A DNA stretch of 64,000 bases. Source: Companilactobacillus pabuli (lineage in GTDB: Bacteria > Bacillota > Bacilli > Lactobacillales > Lactobacillaceae). The position numbers and the translations under genes are program-made. Below are positions 56,605 to 64,000 of this stretch, one piece after another. A model generated the notes under the pieces. The model saw nothing but the letters and a program-made list of their open reading frames with translations, ran no database searches and had not been told where the DNA came from. Every line of letters starts with the position of its first letter. Position 1 is the stretch's first letter. The stretch lies in NCBI RefSeq assembly GCF_014058425.1, contig NZ_CP049366.1, forward strand, positions 1-64,000. The letters run 5' to 3'.

Positions 56605-57138
56605 ATGCAGGTATATAAAAATTCACAAGAATTGATAGACCAGATTAGAGAGAGTTATCACAAGTTCATTGATGAATACGAGGGTATAAGTGACGATGTG
56701 GCCGATGAAAGAATTGAGCAAGTGGATAAAACTCCACGTGAAATGCTCTCTTATCAACTTGGCTGGATCAACATGATTTTATCTTGGGAGAAGGCTGAAG
56801 CCAGTGGTGAAAATATCACGACACCAACTCCTGGATATAAGTGGGATCAAATGCGTCAGTTATACCATGATTTTAATATCAAATACGGTTCAAACGGTTT
56901 GGAAAATGAGGAAGAGGAATTGAGTAGCGTGGTCGATGAATTAGTTTCATGGATCGAGAACATGTCTCATGACGAACTTTTCAAACCAGGAGAACGTAAA
57001 TGGGCTACTACTAAAGCAATGTGGCCAGTTGCAAAGTGGATTAGAATCAACGCCGTTTCACCATTCAACAATTACAGTAGACAAGTGAGAAAATGGAAGA
57101 ACTTTAATTTAAGAAAAAAGAATCCTGTTAACTCATAA
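56605..57138 (+). CDS. ClbS/DfsB-family (DUF1706) protein
   Basis: 177 residues from the ATG at 56605 (AAAGG 10 bp earlier). The family pattern is clear: KTPREMLSYQLGWINMILSWEKAE, then PTPGYKWDQMRQLY and WPVAKWIRINAVSPFNNYSRQVRKW at the end. These are four-helix-bundle proteins; ClbS is a colibactin self-resistance hydrolase, but most members are uncharacterised. Single gene with a terminator. Confidence 0.85.
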   Translation: MQVYKNSQELIDQIRESYHKFIDEYEGISDDVADERIEQVDKTPREMLSYQLGWINMILSWEKAEASGENITTPTPGYKWDQMRQLYHDFNIKYGSNGLENEEEELSSVVDELVSWIENMSHDELFKPGERKWATTKAMWPVAKWIRINAVSPFNNYSRQVRKWKNFNLRKKNPVNS

Positions 57139-57139
57139 A

Positions 57140-57187
57140 AAAATAACCTTTTGATTGTCGTAAAAAAACAGTCAAAAGGTTATTTTT
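57140..57187. terminator. Bidirectional terminator
   Basis: AAATAACCTTTTGA pairs with TCAAAAGGTTATTT, shared with the convergent permease gene. Confidence 0.93.
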
Positions 57188-58304
57188 ATTTAGCTGGTAA
57201 ACCAAAATCGATTAGGAAGTAACCGATTGTACCAATAATCAACAACATAGCGAAATTAATGATCGTGAAGTACATGAGATATTTACCAGGATTTTTCTTG
57301 AAGAAAAACCTATATTGTTTAAAGGCCAATAAGTTAGCTAGTGAACCAACGACAGTTCCTAAACCACCAATATTCGTACCTAAGAAAATAGCATGAACAT
57401 ATTTGGAGAATTTAGAAACCAAAATAGTAGTTGGAACATTACTAATAAATTGACTAGTTATAATCGATGTTAAGTATGTACTAGTTCTTGTTTGCAAAAA
57501 TTGATGTAGATTGTTAACAATTGCTGGCTCACGGTTAATATTACCAACGGCAATAAAGAAACACATGAAAATTAATACAATTGAATAATCAACGGATGCT
57601 AGAATATGCGGATTGATGAAAATTACTAATAGTAAAGCCGCAATCAATGATCCCCACATTGGGATAACGGAAAAGATTCCCAAAAATATTACTATTGTTA
57701 CTGCAACTGTTAAAGATAAACTTGGAATGTTTAATTCAACAGCAGGCAATTCTGTTAACTCAATTGGATCTTTTGGAAAAAAACGAGTTGTTAGAAAAAT
57801 TGCTATAAAAGTAATAATTGTTATTGGAGCCGACATAATAAAGAATTGTTTGATACCCAAATTAAAATGTGTCAACAAGAATAAATTGTGAGTATTACCA
57901 AATGGTGTAAACATACTTCCCAAATTGGCAGCCATCGCAATAATAATGACTGGAAAAATTGGATTAACTTTTATATGCTTAGATAACTGGTAAAATAAAG
58001 GAACCAAAGTTAAAATTGTAACATCGTTTGTTAAGAACATAGCTCCGAAAAATGCTAGAGAAGCTAACATAAATATCATCTGTCGCGTCGTTTTGGCTTT
58101 GTGTGTCATATACGCCGCGTAATATTTTAGAAAATCCAAATAATCATAGATTTGGATTATAATCATCATAGATAGTAGTGATGCAAGTGTCTTCCAATTG
58201 ATGTCCATCATTTGTGGTGGACTGATGAAGATAGATGTTAAAATAGCTGCTGCCCCGGCTATCCACAACACTCTATCTGAAAATACACGTTTTAATACGG
58301 CCAT
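57186..58304 (-). CDS. Anion permease (ArsB/NhaD/citrate-transporter superfamily)
   Basis: 372 residues, about ten membrane helices. FLTNDVTILTLVPLFYQLS and ANLGSMFTPFGNTHNLFL are the duplicated ion-transporter signatures (N-D-V and G-x-x-x-T/N-P-x-G-N). The superfamily includes arsenite pumps, Na+/H+ antiporters and dicarboxylate transporters; the substrate cannot be assigned. The ATG follows AGGGGAAA. Single gene. Confidence 0.85.
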   Translation of the reverse strand: MAVLKRVFSDRVLWIAGAAAILTSIFISPPQMMDINWKTLASLLSMMIIIQIYDYLDFLKYYAAYMTHKAKTTRQMIFMLASLAFFGAMFLTNDVTILTLVPLFYQLSKHIKVNPIFPVIIIAMAANLGSMFTPFGNTHNLFLLTHFNLGIKQFFIMSAPITIITFIAIFLTTRFFPKDPIELTELPAVELNIPSLSLTVAVTIVIFLGIFSVIPMWGSLIAALLLVIFINPHILASVDYSIVLIFMCFFIAVGNINREPAIVNNLHQFLQTRTSTYLTSIITSQFISNVPTTILVSKFSKYVHAIFLGTNIGGLGTVVGSLANLLAFKQYRFFFKKNPGKYLMYFTIINFAMLLIIGTIGYFLIDFGLPAK

Positions 58305-58492
58305 TTACGTTTCCCCTACAAAAAAGAAGTACCTTATCTAGTATAAAGATAAAAGTACTGTTAAAAAAGATAATTATATAAAAAATACCAAATTAGTTTC
58401 AGATTGTTAGATTTTTGAAAATATTTTTATATAAAAAGCATTATGTATTATAACCTAACTATATTAAATATTAATATGAGGGAGAGGAATAA

Positions 58493-58648
58493 ATGCAAAT
58501 AATTTTATCGATTTTAATGTTTATCATTGGAATTGCCATAATGACAATATCTTTCAAAGCAAAAAAGAACCGGTATATTACCTTACCTTGGCGATTGGTG
58601 TGGCAATTTTCTTTGCTGCAATTTTCGTTATCTTTCCAAAATAATTAA
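58493..58648 (+). pseudogene. Small two-helix membrane protein, probably frameshifted
   Basis: A ribosome binding site (GGGAGAGGAA) precedes the ATG. The frame encodes one hydrophobic helix (MQIILSILMFIIGIAIMTIS) and KAKKNR, then continues with unlikely residues (ITLPWRLVWQ) to a stop at 58646-58648. In another frame the same DNA reads YYLTLAIGVAIFFAAIFVI and stops at 58642-58644, a clean second helix. A 2-bp TA insertion within CGGTATATTACC would explain this; without it a protein of about 49 residues results. A sequencing error cannot be ruled out. Confidence 0.6.
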
Positions 58649-58702
58649 TGCCAAATAAAATGGAAATTGTTATAATCGACCTATCAAATAGGGGGGATTT
58701 CT

Positions 58703-58885
58703 ATGATTTTGAAACGTACATCTCTTTTGGTCCTTGTCTCAATGATCGTTAGTGTGATTGAGATGACCGTTGATCCTGGATTCTTCTTTGGAAGAATTTC
58801 CTTAGCTTTTTCAGGATTATTGATGCTTTTTTTAGCATTACTATTTGTAAGGAACTTATGGCGATTTAGTTCTAAAACCAAATAA
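58703..58885 (+). CDS. Small membrane protein
   Basis: 60 residues with two membrane helices (LLVLVSMIVSVIEM and SLAFSGLLMLFLALLFV) separated by a short turn and a basic C-terminus. The strong ribosome binding site AGGGGGG and the following terminator support expression. No family recognised. It lies next to the frameshifted small membrane gene. Confidence 0.7.
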   Translation: MILKRTSLLVLVSMIVSVIEMTVDPGFFFGRISLAFSGLLMLFLALLFVRNLWRFSSKTK

Positions 58886-58894
58886 TAAAACCGC

Positions 58895-58940
58895 AAAAAT
58901 GGGAGAGGTTAGTCTATATGACCAACTTCTCCCATTTTTT
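58895..58940. terminator. Bidirectional terminator
   Basis: AAAAATGGGAGA pairs with TCTCCCATTTTT-like strand (TTCTCCCATTTTTTT), with an inner GGTTAGT/ACCAAC stem. Confidence 0.9.
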
Positions 58941-58954
58941 TATCTAATTATTTA

Positions 58955-59893
58955 TTAGTATTCTCCGTCAGCAATCTTTTCTAGAGTTGTCTTTGAAGGG
59001 ATGAAGAATAAATTACCAGTGATTGGGGTACTGAAATCAAGCAAACGATCACTCTTAGTAAACATATTCGTTAACATCCGATTAGTTACCGCAAAGTCTT
59101 TTGAATAACCAATGAAATAAGTTCCGGTGATGTCTTTGGCAGGATCAGAGAAAGGCACATTCATTCTGACAATTTTATGTTCGACTCCGCCTTCTTCATC
59201 CTTAGAAGCTACATTATGAGCATTAGGTAATTTTTCATCATCAGCTAATTCACGATCAGAGAATTTGTGACGTCCGATAGCTTTTTCTTGGTCTTCAGTT
59301 TTGAGACTCTTCCAAGCTTCCATATTGTGAATATATTTTTGGGCAAAAGCATATGAACCGTTGTTAAATTCAGGATCATCATCGATTAAGGTGTAATCCA
59401 TTGATTCAACACCAGCAGGGTTTTCTGTTCCATCAATAAAACCGATAATTGCCCGGCCTTCGATGTATCTAAAACCATGAGTTTCGTCTTCTACTGAAGT
59501 GATAGGACGTAAAATACCCATAAATTGATCCATTAATTCGTAGCAAACTGCCATTTTTTTAGAACGAACGTGGATAAAAATATCACCAGGTGTTGAAACA
59601 GCAGTGTATTTAGGACCTTTGATTTCTTTAAAATTCTCTAATTCTTTTGGCTTTGGAGCGTTTGGGAAAAGATAGTCCCAAGCATCTGATCCAAATCCCC
59701 AAGCAATGTGAGCTTGAGCTTCTGGGTCACGAATTCTCATACTATTAATAATTGAATTGGACATATCAGAAAATTCTGCAATGGCATCCTTTTCGGCTTT
59801 CAAATCTTTGTGATTAAGCATCAAGGTTGTAAAAATAACACTTTCACCGGCATCTTTATACACATCTTGAGCTTTTTTAATATCGACTGTCAT
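58955..59893 (-). CDS. DyP-type haem peroxidase
   Basis: 313 residues from the ATG at 59893, after GGAGGTAGG. The diagnostic GxxDG motif is in GFIDGTENP (catalytic Asp154), and the proximal haem His is probably in VEHKIVRMN (His239). DyP enzymes use H2O2 with haem to oxidise dyes or other substrates; cytosolic here, with no Tat or Sec signal. The host presumably needs external haem or porphyrin, in line with the isolated hemH in this window. Confidence 0.92.
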   Translation of the reverse strand: MTVDIKKAQDVYKDAGESVIFTTLMLNHKDLKAEKDAIAEFSDMSNSIINSMRIRDPEAQAHIAWGFGSDAWDYLFPNAPKPKELENFKEIKGPKYTAVSTPGDIFIHVRSKKMAVCYELMDQFMGILRPITSVEDETHGFRYIEGRAIIGFIDGTENPAGVESMDYTLIDDDPEFNNGSYAFAQKYIHNMEAWKSLKTEDQEKAIGRHKFSDRELADDEKLPNAHNVASKDEEGGVEHKIVRMNVPFSDPAKDITGTYFIGYSKDFAVTNRMLTNMFTKSDRLLDFSTPITGNLFFIPSKTTLEKIADGEY

Positions 59894-60059
59894 GAACCTA
59901 CCTCCGGAATATTTGTTTATACACACATACTTTATCATATCCTTGCTAAAAGAGTTGTATTTAAAAACCGCAAAATAAAATTCTTGATAATGTCTTTAAT
60001 TAAGAGAATAATTAATTTAATAATGAATTTTGATAATTCCCGAAAGGAAGTACAGATAT

Positions 60060-61049
60060 ATGTGTACAAGTCTTAGCTTAGGGGCTTTAGATGGCTCAAA
60101 ATTTTTAGCTAGAACAATGGATTTTGCTTTTGAATTGAATGGCAGACCAACATTTTTACCTCAAGAATATAAATGGATTTCTTCTTATGATAAGAAAACT
60201 TATACAACCGACTACGCCATTATGGGAACTGGTGCTAAATACGGTAATAATTACATGGTAGCTGATGGTTTTAACGAATACGGTTTATCAGCTGCAGAAT
60301 TGTATTTTGCTAATGCTGCCAAATATGATACAGAACCAACTGACGGAGCAATTAATTTAGTTGCTGAGGAATTTATCCTTTGGGCTTTAGGTAACAATAA
60401 ATCAATCGAAGATTTGAAAGAAAATATCAAACAAGTTCACTTGATTGAATCAAATGCCGGAGTAATGGGTCAAAATCAACCATTGCACTTCATTTTCAGT
60501 GATGCAACTGGCGCAACTTACATTCTTGAACCAGAGGGTAACGGTTTAGTACTTCAAGAGGATAAAGTTGGTGTAATGACTAACACTCCTGATTACAATT
60601 GGCACAAGACTAATTTGGCTAATTATTTAGGCGCTCAAACAACTAACTTTGGTGCTAAAAAATTCGGTGATGAAGAGGTTATTCCTTTAGGTCAAAATGG
60701 TACTTTCAGACTACCTGGTGGTTATACTGCCGTTGACCGTTTTGTAAGAACTGCTTTTATTCGCAATGCTTCTGAAACACCTAAAGATAATAAGCAAGCT
60801 GTTAATACGATTTTGCATATGCTTGATAGTGTAACAATTCCTCGTGGCGTTAACATCAAGAACAATGGTGAATCCAGTTATACTCAATACCAAACAGTTT
60901 TGGATTTGACTAATAAGATTATGTATTTCGTTCCTTATGGCAATCGTAAAGTTTATGCTACTAAGATGACTGACGATTTGATTAAGAATCAAAAAGAACC
61001 AAAAGAGTTCGAAGTAGCTCTTGATCAAGAATTTGAAGCATTGAACTAA
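60060..61049 (+). CDS. Choloylglycine hydrolase family enzyme (bile-salt hydrolase/penicillin V acylase type)
   Basis: 329 residues from the ATG at 60060 (AAAGGAAG 9 bp earlier); the open frame extending to 60030 would hide the nucleophile. After Met removal the catalytic Cys2 is N-terminal (MCTSLSLGALDGSKFLARTMDF), then Arg18 and Asp21. GVMTNTPDYNWHKTNL carries the Asn-x-Pro-x-Tyr/Phe-x-W segment. It cleaves amide bonds in bile salts, penicillin V or acyl-homoserine lactones; activity not decidable. Confidence 0.92.
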   Translation: MCTSLSLGALDGSKFLARTMDFAFELNGRPTFLPQEYKWISSYDKKTYTTDYAIMGTGAKYGNNYMVADGFNEYGLSAAELYFANAAKYDTEPTDGAINLVAEEFILWALGNNKSIEDLKENIKQVHLIESNAGVMGQNQPLHFIFSDATGATYILEPEGNGLVLQEDKVGVMTNTPDYNWHKTNLANYLGAQTTNFGAKKFGDEEVIPLGQNGTFRLPGGYTAVDRFVRTAFIRNASETPKDNKQAVNTILHMLDSVTIPRGVNIKNNGESSYTQYQTVLDLTNKIMYFVPYGNRKVYATKMTDDLIKNQKEPKEFEVALDQEFEALN

Positions 61050-61102
61050 AAAAACATCTATAAGCAAAATCCGTTGTGGATTGCGTTTATAGATGTTTTT
61101 TT
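61050..61102. terminator. Bidirectional terminator
   Basis: AAAAACATCTATAA pairs with TTTATAGATGTTTTT around an inner AATCC/GGATT stem; convergent genes share it. Confidence 0.92.
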
Positions 61103-61691
61103 ATTCTGTAAAAGGATTATTCTTCAAAACTGAAGTGTAGAAATTAATTTCATTTACAGCCTCATTCAATCGTTTAGCAAAGTGGTCGCTGTTTTTAACG
61201 TCTAATAAAGTTCCATCTTCAGTGAAATTGTCATCAGCATTCCACAATAAGACTGGCGTTGGCAAAACAATCATTTTCAGCATTTGAAGTATTGGCACGA
61301 TTGACTGAGCGGCCAAGATACCACCGTCGCTGAAGTGTGAATAAGCAATTGTCAAAACAGGTTTGCGATTAACTTCTGGTCCCACTAAATCGAAGGCATT
61401 TTTCAAAGCTCCAGTAATGGCGCGGTCGTATTCCGGTGTCAAAATCAAATATCCATCTTGTTGACTCAATTGTTCCAGCCAACTGTTTTCGACACTATTT
61501 AAATCATGAATGTGATTTTCCAAAGGAGTTTCTTCGTGATCGTAAAGTGGCAAAGGGTAGTCACTAAGTTTTATCCAATTGTATTCAACATCAGCATTAC
61601 TCTGCACTGTATTTTGTAAATATTTAAAAATCTTATCGCCAAGCGAATTGTGGCGCGTTGTTCCTAAAATGATTCCAATTTTTATTCCCAT
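61101..61691 (-). CDS. NAD(P)H-dependent FMN reductase
   Basis: 196 residues with a flavodoxin-like fold. GTTRHNSLGDKIFKYL binds the FMN phosphate, and LTPEYDRAITGALKNAFDLV corresponds to the PEYNxSxPGxLKNAxD motif, here with Asp-Arg and Ile-Thr-Gly replacing the usual Asn and Pro-Gly. It reduces FMN or quinones/azo compounds. Ribosome binding site GAGGT. Single gene. Confidence 0.88.
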   Translation of the reverse strand: MGIKIGIILGTTRHNSLGDKIFKYLQNTVQSNADVEYNWIKLSDYPLPLYDHEETPLENHIHDLNSVENSWLEQLSQQDGYLILTPEYDRAITGALKNAFDLVGPEVNRKPVLTIAYSHFSDGGILAAQSIVPILQMLKMIVLPTPVLLWNADDNFTEDGTLLDVKNSDHFAKRLNEAVNEINFYTSVLKNNPFTE

Positions 61692-61770
61692 AATATATAC
61701 CTCACATACACAAAGGTTATATCTTGAGATGATGATAATGCAAGTGATTACTTTAAGTTAGTAGTAGACT

Positions 61771-61942
61771 GTCGTCCTCCATAGCAAAGCAAATTTGGCT
61801 GGAACAATGTGGGCACGACTTGGAGCCTTTGCTAAGACCAGAACCGGGCAAAGTCTTCAAGCTCGGCCTTATTCTAAGCAATAAATTGCTAAGAATAATT
61901 TCACATTTGAGCCAATTTACTTTGCTATTCCGGACTGGATAG
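61771..61942 (+). repeat. Palindromic element, copy I (+)
   Basis: About 172 bp. Arms AGCAAAGCAAATTtGGCT / AGCCAATTTACTTTGCT (one C-A mismatch), second stem AATGTG/CACATT, apical stem TTATTCTAAGCAAT / ATTGCTAAGAATAA. Convergent with copy J, with only 50 bp between and no terminator there. Confidence 0.9.
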
Positions 61943-61992
61943 TGGTTTTATTTTCTGTTTCCCAATTACTTGGAATATAAAAATAAAGAATG

Positions 61993-62159
61993 CTATCTAG
62001 TCGGGAGTGGCAGCTTTGTGGATGCTCAGTACTGAAATTTCACTTAGCAATTTATTGCTTAGTGAAAGGCCAATCTTGAAGATGATTCCCGGTTCTGGAA
62101 TTAGCTTCAAGTTGTGCCCCAGTACGTTCCAGCATCCACAAAGCAGAACGGAAGACGGC
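61993..62159 (-). repeat. Palindromic element, copy J (-)
   Basis: About 167 bp. Arms GCTTTGTGGATGC / GCATCCACAAAGC, second stem GTACTG/CAGTAC, same types as copy C. The 61692-62262 gap contains only copies I and J and the gntR upstream region. Confidence 0.9.
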
Positions 62160-62262
62160 AAATTAAACTGACTCAAATAAATCAAGAACCAATATTTTTT
62201 TGGTATGTAAGTTCAATACGTTATAAGATATACTTAGAAAGAAAAATAATCACCATGTTTAT

Positions 62263-62280
62263 AATTGGTGCGACCCAATT
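62263..62280. promoter_or_regulatory. ATTGG-N6-CCAAT operator before gntR
   Basis: AATTGGTGCGACCCAATT, overlapping a TATAAT at 62260-62265 and 20 bp before the gntR start. The reverse complement of the site at 63041-63058 matches it (AATTGGTGCGTTCCAAT). Confidence 0.65.
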
Positions 62281-62299
62281 TATGAAATGAGGAAAAGTT

Positions 62300-63028
62300 A
62301 TGGCTGATTTAGTTTATCAAAAAATTATTACATCTTTAAAAAAGGCAATTGATGCAGGCGAATTTTCAGATATGCGTTTACCTGACGAAAGATCTTTAGC
62401 TGAAAGTTACAAAGTTAGTCGAAGTTCAATCAAACGTGCTTTAGGATTGATGGCTGATCAAGGAATTATCTTTAAGAAACGTGGATCCGGGACTTTTGTT
62501 AATCCTTTGTATCTGAAGCAAGGTTCATCGTTTAACTATAGTGGTAAAAATCTAGGTATCACTGATAGTTTCAATGCCAATGGTCAAAAGCCGGGCGTAA
62601 AAGTATTGCAATTTGATGTGGTTCATCCGGATAAAGATCTACAGGATAATTTGTTTTTAAAACCTAGTGAATTCGTATATGCCTTCAAGCGTTTGCGTTC
62701 ATTGGACGATGTGCCATTCATGATTGAAACGGGATACATTCCTATCAAATTGGCACCGGAATTGTCAGAGCAAATTGCTTCTGAATCTATCTTTAATTAT
62801 GTAGAATCTGAATTAGGCAAAGAAGTTAACAAGACTTATTTGAATATTTCGGCCGAACCTTCAGATGCTGAGGGTAAAGAGTTGTTGAATTTAGCTGATA
62901 ATGAACCCGTTGGCTTGATGGAAGGAATCTTCTTCTTAGACGATGGAACTCCTTTTGAATTCTCAACAATGAAACTACATTATAAATATTTCAAATACGA
63001 TTCTTTCGTTGATTTAGCCAATAAGTAA
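62300..63028 (+). CDS. GntR-family regulator with UTRA domain, adjacent to phosphoketolase
   Basis: 242 residues. The winged helix has MRLPDERSLAESYKVSRSSIKRAL and GIIFKKRGSGTFVNP; the UTRA domain follows (EFVYAFKRLRSLDDVPFMIETGYIP, EGIFFLDDGTPFEFS). UTRA proteins usually bind a sugar phosphate. Ribosome binding site GAGGAA. The same palindrome lies before this gene and before the downstream phosphoketolase gene, so it probably regulates both. Confidence 0.9.
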   Translation: MADLVYQKIITSLKKAIDAGEFSDMRLPDERSLAESYKVSRSSIKRALGLMADQGIIFKKRGSGTFVNPLYLKQGSSFNYSGKNLGITDSFNANGQKPGVKVLQFDVVHPDKDLQDNLFLKPSEFVYAFKRLRSLDDVPFMIETGYIPIKLAPELSEQIASESIFNYVESELGKEVNKTYLNISAEPSDAEGKELLNLADNEPVGLMEGIFFLDDGTPFEFSTMKLHYKYFKYDSFVDLANK

Positions 63029-63040
63029 GAGTTTACAAAT

Positions 63041-63058
63041 ATTGGAACGCACCAATTT
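63041..63058. promoter_or_regulatory. ATTGG-N6-CCAAT operator before the phosphoketolase gene
   Basis: ATTGGAACGCACCAATTT, same palindrome as at 62263 but in the opposite orientation; it ends 9 bp upstream of the -35. Confidence 0.65.
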
Positions 63059-63067
63059 CCGAAATGG

Positions 63068-63096
63068 TTGACTTTTATTGTAGTTCTCGCTATCAT
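63068..63096 (+). promoter_or_regulatory. Phosphoketolase promoter
   Basis: TTGACT, 17-bp spacer, TATCAT; ribosome binding site AAGGAG follows at 63114-63119. Confidence 0.65.
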
Positions 63097-63129
63097 TACA
63101 ATTGTAAATACATAAGGAGTGTGTGCTGG

Positions 63130-64000
63130 AATGACAGATTACTCATCAAAAGAATACTTAAATTTAATCGATAAATACTGGCGAGCAGCAAACTACGTTT
63201 CTGTTGGTCAATTATATTTAAAAGATAATCCATTATTAAGACGTGAATTAAAAGCTAGTGATGTCAAGGTTCATCCAATCGGACACTGGGGAACAATCGC
63301 TGGACAAAACTTTATTTACGCTCATTTGAATCGTGTCATTAACAAATATGGTTTGAAGATGTTCTACATTGAAGGCCCCGGTCATGGTGGGCAAGTAATG
63401 GTTTCTAATTCTTACCTTGATGGTAGTTATACAGAAATCTATCCAGAAATTACCCAAGATACTAAGGGTATGCAAAAACTCTTTAAACAATTTTCATTCC
63501 CTGGTGGTGTGGCTTCTCATGCTGCTCCAGAAACACCAGGTTCAATGCATGAAGGTGGAGAATTAGGTTATTCTCTATCACACGGTGTCGGTGCTATTCT
63601 CGATAACCCTGACGAAATTGCTGCTGTAGTTATCGGTGATGGTGAATCTGAAACTGGTCCTTTGGCTGCTTCATGGTTCTCAAATACTTTCATTAATCCC
63701 GTTAATGACGGTGCTGTTTTACCAATTTTAAATCTAAACGGCTTTAAGATCTCTAACCCTACAATTTTGTCACGTAAGAGTGATGAAGATTTGACTAAGT
63801 ACTTTGAAGGTATGGGTTGGGATCCAATGTTCGTTGAAGGCACAGACCCTCAAAAGATGCATCCTGAAATGGCTAAAGTTATGGATGAAGCTATTGAAAA
63901 AATCAAATCCATTCAAACCGAAGCTAGAAAGCATCCAGCATCAGAAGCTAAAATGCCTAAGTGGCCAGTAATTATCTTCCGTGCTCCTAAGGGCTGGACT
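63130..64000 (+). CDS. xpkA: Xylulose-5-phosphate/fructose-6-phosphate phosphoketolase, 3' end outside window
   Basis: The first 290 residues of a protein normally about 790 long; the frame is open to the window edge. [55 protein letters not shown] and the thiamine-diphosphate motif [18 protein letters not shown]...N are all canonical. It splits xylulose-5-P into acetyl-P and glyceraldehyde-3-P, the key step of heterolactic pentose use. Likely controlled by the adjacent GntR protein. Confidence 0.97.

Noticed and set aside
19951-62159. CRISPR array as explanation for the repeats
   Set aside because: The units are about 170 bp, widely scattered, inverted relative to each other and not interspersed with regular spacers.

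Overview
The window is about 64 kb of low-GC Gram-positive chromosome from a member of the Lactobacillaceae. The 16S/23S sequences, AGGAGG-type ribosome binding sites, xylulose-5-phosphate phosphoketolase, C69 dipeptidases, an LCP-family wall protein and Nramp-type Mn transport all fit. The style of the genes suggests the Companilactobacillus (former L. alimentarius/farciminis) branch, but that is inference. No phage, plasmid or CRISPR array was seen.

Layout. 1-2.4 kb: end of a cyclophilin gene and a divergent LysR / YeiH-type membrane protein pair. 2.4-8.1 kb: a complete rRNA operon (three tandem promoters, 16S, tRNA-Ile, tRNA-Ala, 23S, 5S, terminator) with both long processing stems visible. 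8.1-17.4 kb: acetyltransferase, aldo/keto reductase, hemH-mntH operon, a baeRF-like protein, two paralogous NAD(P)-binding proteins flanking a sugar acetyltransferase, a flavodoxin gene wrecked by an internal deletion, and a divergent pair of small HTH genes with palindromes between them. 17.5-24.3 kb: an orphan GH65 phosphorylase, an SDR and argGH. 24.9-32.9 kb: a locus combining an acyltransferase, two CoA-ligase paralogues and a split SsuABC-like transporter. 33-41.9 kb: an ArlRS-like two-component system, then a metal and redox block (Fur-family regulator, Zn/Mn ABC transporter, ArsC, PerR-like regulator, two VIT proteins, CsoR/CstR-like repressor with a CPPC thioredoxin). 42-46.3 kb: cysteine hydrolase, LCP protein, GntR regulator and GH1 enzyme. 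46.8-55.9 kb: a peptide and amino-acid catabolism block (alanine dehydrogenase, threonine deaminase, OPT transporter, PqqD-like protein, C69 dipeptidase; then serine dehydratase and a second C69 dipeptidase). 56.6-64 kb: DfsB-like protein, anion permease, two small membrane proteins (one frameshifted), DyP peroxidase, choloylglycine-hydrolase-like enzyme, FMN reductase, GntR regulator and phosphoketolase (cut by the window edge).

How genes work together. The 46.8-55.9 kb genes form a route from imported peptides to Ala, Thr and Ser and on to pyruvate or 2-oxobutyrate; a perfect TGTGA-N6-TCACA site before the first gene suggests a Crp/Fnr-type activator. The 35-42 kb block has readable operator sites: a Zur-like box at the first Fur gene, a shared 20-bp box at perR and the VIT genes, and matching TACCC-N4-GGGTA sites in two divergent promoters. 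The phosphoketolase and its neighbouring GntR gene share an ATTGG-N6-CCAAT operator.

The most unusual content is a family of about ten intergenic palindromic elements of roughly 170 bp between 19.9 and 62.2 kb. Each folds into the same branched structure. Arms that differ between copies are matched by compensatory changes on the partner strand. Copies are usually arranged as convergent pairs, most of them around an intrinsic terminator, and one whole pair plus spacer (about 510 bp) occurs twice. No transposase or partner protein is adjacent. They may be a structured RNA family or a hairpin-type mobile repeat.
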